A stretch of DNA of 15,981 bases from the NCBI GenBank assembly GCA_900765165.1, contig CAAFQR010000048.1, positions 1 to 15,981 of the forward strand, in the 5' to 3' direction. Position 1 is the stretch's first letter; each line of letters starts with the position of its first letter. Origin of the DNA: Veillonellaceae bacterium. GTDB taxonomy: Bacteria; Bacillota; Negativicutes; Veillonellales; Veillonellaceae. The notes beneath the pieces are model-generated. The model was not told the origin of the DNA, searched no databases, and saw nothing but the letters and a program-made list of their open reading frames with translations. Shown here in pieces: positions 14,480-15,981 of this stretch. The translations under genes and the position numbers were made by a program.

Positions 14480-15981
14480 TTATTTACTATCAGGCACGAT
14501 CATACTTTGTTCGATAGCATCTAATTTCGCCTGTAAAACAGCCATCTTGGCTTCTAATGCTTTATAGCGTTTATCGCTATCAGCCTTCACAGCAGCCAAT
14601 TGTTTATCAAAGTCTTCTTTAGTCGTTACTGAATCAGTGTTACCAGCGCTGGCATTACCACTTTGACCAACACGGAAGGTGGCACCGGCATTCCACGCTA
14701 AATCGCCACTACCAAAGGCCATGCCTGCATGAAGCAGTACATCATCACTCGGTGTATTGGCAACGCCTAACGCAAATCCAGTTTCACCTTTGTAATTGCC
14801 GGTTGCCGCCATAATCTGCCATTGATTATGATCCGTATATGATAACGGTTTTAACCCGGCCAACGCAGAACTTAAGGCTACGCCGCGACGCGCTTCACCA
14901 CGAACTGTAGAAATATCTGACTTAATGCCAGCCATTTGTCCATTTAACTGGCGCACTGTTACCGCATCACTAGGGTCTACACCATCAGCCAGATTAGTAA
15001 TACGCTTATCATTCATGGTAAGGCCATCACCGTTTAATACAGGACCATTGTTGTTAATAGCAATGGAGTCTACATGGATGTTTGGATTCAAGGACAAGTT
15101 AACAGTTTGACTGTTATTATCACCGGTTTGGTAGTTCACCGTAACATTGTTGTCCCCTACAATCGTCGGTACCGGAGTCGAAGGTATAGGTGCTGGTGCC
15201 GGTCGATCACTGCCACCGTTATTAATGCTATTAATAGCTGCGCGCAACTGACGTAAGTTAACTGCATCTGTGTCTTGCGTAGCATCTGCCAAGTTAATAA
15301 TCTGGCGCAAATAGCCATTACCACCAACCGATACGGCACCAAGCGTTACGCCACTCAATTCTGTATTGCTATAAGCGCCTGTAGTAGAACTTGTAAAACC
15401 GTATCGATTAGCCATCGAATAAGCGCCTAAAGCAACGCCATTATCCGCTGTAGTGCGGCTGTACGAACCAAGAGCAACACCATACATTGGTTGCTGAATA
15501 TCTTTCATAGCATATTGCATTCGCAAATCAGTTAAAATAGATAATTGATTCCCTGTAGATAATTTATCAAAGTTTAAAGTAGTCAAATACGTCTTATAAT
15601 ATGCTTTCAGTTCATCATTAGTTACAGTAGCGTTGGCATTAGCCGCAACACTCTTAACCGAACTAGCAAAACCTATTGCTATCGATCCTTGACCATAACT
15701 TTCAGCATTCGTCCCCAGCGAAGTACCAGTACCATTAGTAGTAGCACCAAAACCAATCGCCATACCAACCCCTTTATCAGTAGGCCCCCACAGTTCACCA
15801 TTCCAATTCATAGGCAATACCAAGCTATTAGTGCCTATAGCGATAGCATCCTTATTGTACGCCGACGCCTGATAGCCAATAGTTAGTGAATTAGACCCCA
15901 AAGCAACATTGTCTTTACCAATAGCAATTGTGACACCTTCACCAGAATCGTACACTGTATTATTAATACCAGCTACATAAT
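14480..15981 (-). CDS. Trimeric autotransporter adhesin, YadA-like (3' part, cut by window edge)
   Basis: The frame is open to the right edge, so the N-terminus, including the signal peptide, is missing. Numbered from the GTG at 15955, which is not a real start, there are about 490 residues. Head repeats of the YadA type (for example NKDAIAIGTNS, GSIAIGFASS, NGVALGAYS) run to about 210. Two neck motifs follow: IINLADATQDTDAVNLRQL (219-237) and ITNLADGVDPSDAVTVRQL (319-337), split by a Pro-rich linker (251-264). The four-strand anchor is about 354-429 (ARRGVALSSALAGLKPLSY to WNAGATFRVG). The chain then continues for about 60 residues as a Ser/Gly/Asn linker plus a coiled coil (447-484), whereas YadA ends at the barrel. 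It should bind surfaces or partner cells; the partner is unknown. Confidence 0.93.
   Translation of the reverse strand, partial: YVAGINNTVYDSGEGVTIAIGKDNVALGSNSLTIGYQASAYNKDAIAIGTNSLVLPMNWNGELWGPTDKGVGMAIGFGATTNGTGTSLGTNAESYGQGSIAIGFASSVKSVAANANATVTNDELKAYYKTYLTTLNFDKLSTGNQLSILTDLRMQYAMKDIQQPMYGVALGSYSRTTADNGVALGAYSMANRYGFTSSTTGAYSNTELSGVTLGAVSVGGNGYLRQIINLADATQDTDAVNLRQLRAAINSINNGGSDRPAPAPIPSTPVPTIVGDNNVTVNYQTGDNNSQTVNLSLNPNIHVDSIAINNNGPVLNGDGLTMNDKRITNLADGVDPSDAVTVRQLNGQMAGIKSDISTVRGEARRGVALSSALAGLKPLSYTDHNQWQIMAATGNYKGETGFALGVANTPSDDVLLHAGMAFGSGDLAWNAGATFRVGQSGNASAGNTDSVTTKEDFDKQLAAVKADSDKRYKALEAKMAVLQAKLDAIEQSMIVPDSK

Overview
The window reads as chromosomal DNA of a diderm Firmicute of the class Negativicutes, most likely a Veillonella relative. 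Two things point there. The core is a Firmicute-type gene string (alaS, ireB, ruvX, a DUF1292 gene, mltG, trmR, a U32 peptidase-family gene) with a T-box leader on thrS. The right edge carries a trimeric autotransporter adhesin with an outer-membrane anchor, which only a cell with an outer membrane can use. All supported genes lie on the minus strand, so transcription runs from right to left. The genus is inference; no rRNA gene or other taxonomic marker is present.

In order of transcription: (1) 15981-14480, the 3' part of a YadA-like adhesin, followed by a terminator. (2) 14206-12435, a promoter, a membrane family-2 glycosyltransferase and a secreted NlpC/P60 peptidoglycan hydrolase overlapping by 4 bp, then a strong terminator. 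(3) 12346-10810, the ATPase and permease of a Zn/Mn-type ABC transporter, without its binding protein in view. (4) 10706-3933, an extended -10 promoter and a tight operon: alaS, ireB, ruvX, DUF1292, mltG, trmR, U32/trhP and a DUF4911 gene, many of them touching or overlapping. (5) 3843-1574, a promoter, a complete threonine T-box leader with terminator, and thrS. (6) 1573-815, about 760 bp without genes but rich in structure: a 240-bp imperfect palindrome, a 76-bp inverted repeat and four tandem 57-59-bp units that each carry a small palindrome. (7) 766-32, a self-inhibited Fic enzyme with its own promoter.

The alaS operon joins translation quality (AlaRS, and the TrmR and TrhP enzymes for the wobble uridine xo5U34), envelope growth (MltG) and Ser/Thr-kinase signalling (IreB). 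tRNAs for Ala and Thr are among the usual xo5U34 substrates, so alaS and thrS flanking the modification genes is suggestive.

I do not see a clearly new multi-gene system. The least explained parts are the structured non-coding region between thrS and fic, the coiled-coil tail after the adhesin's membrane anchor, and the small DUF4911 and DUF1292 proteins.
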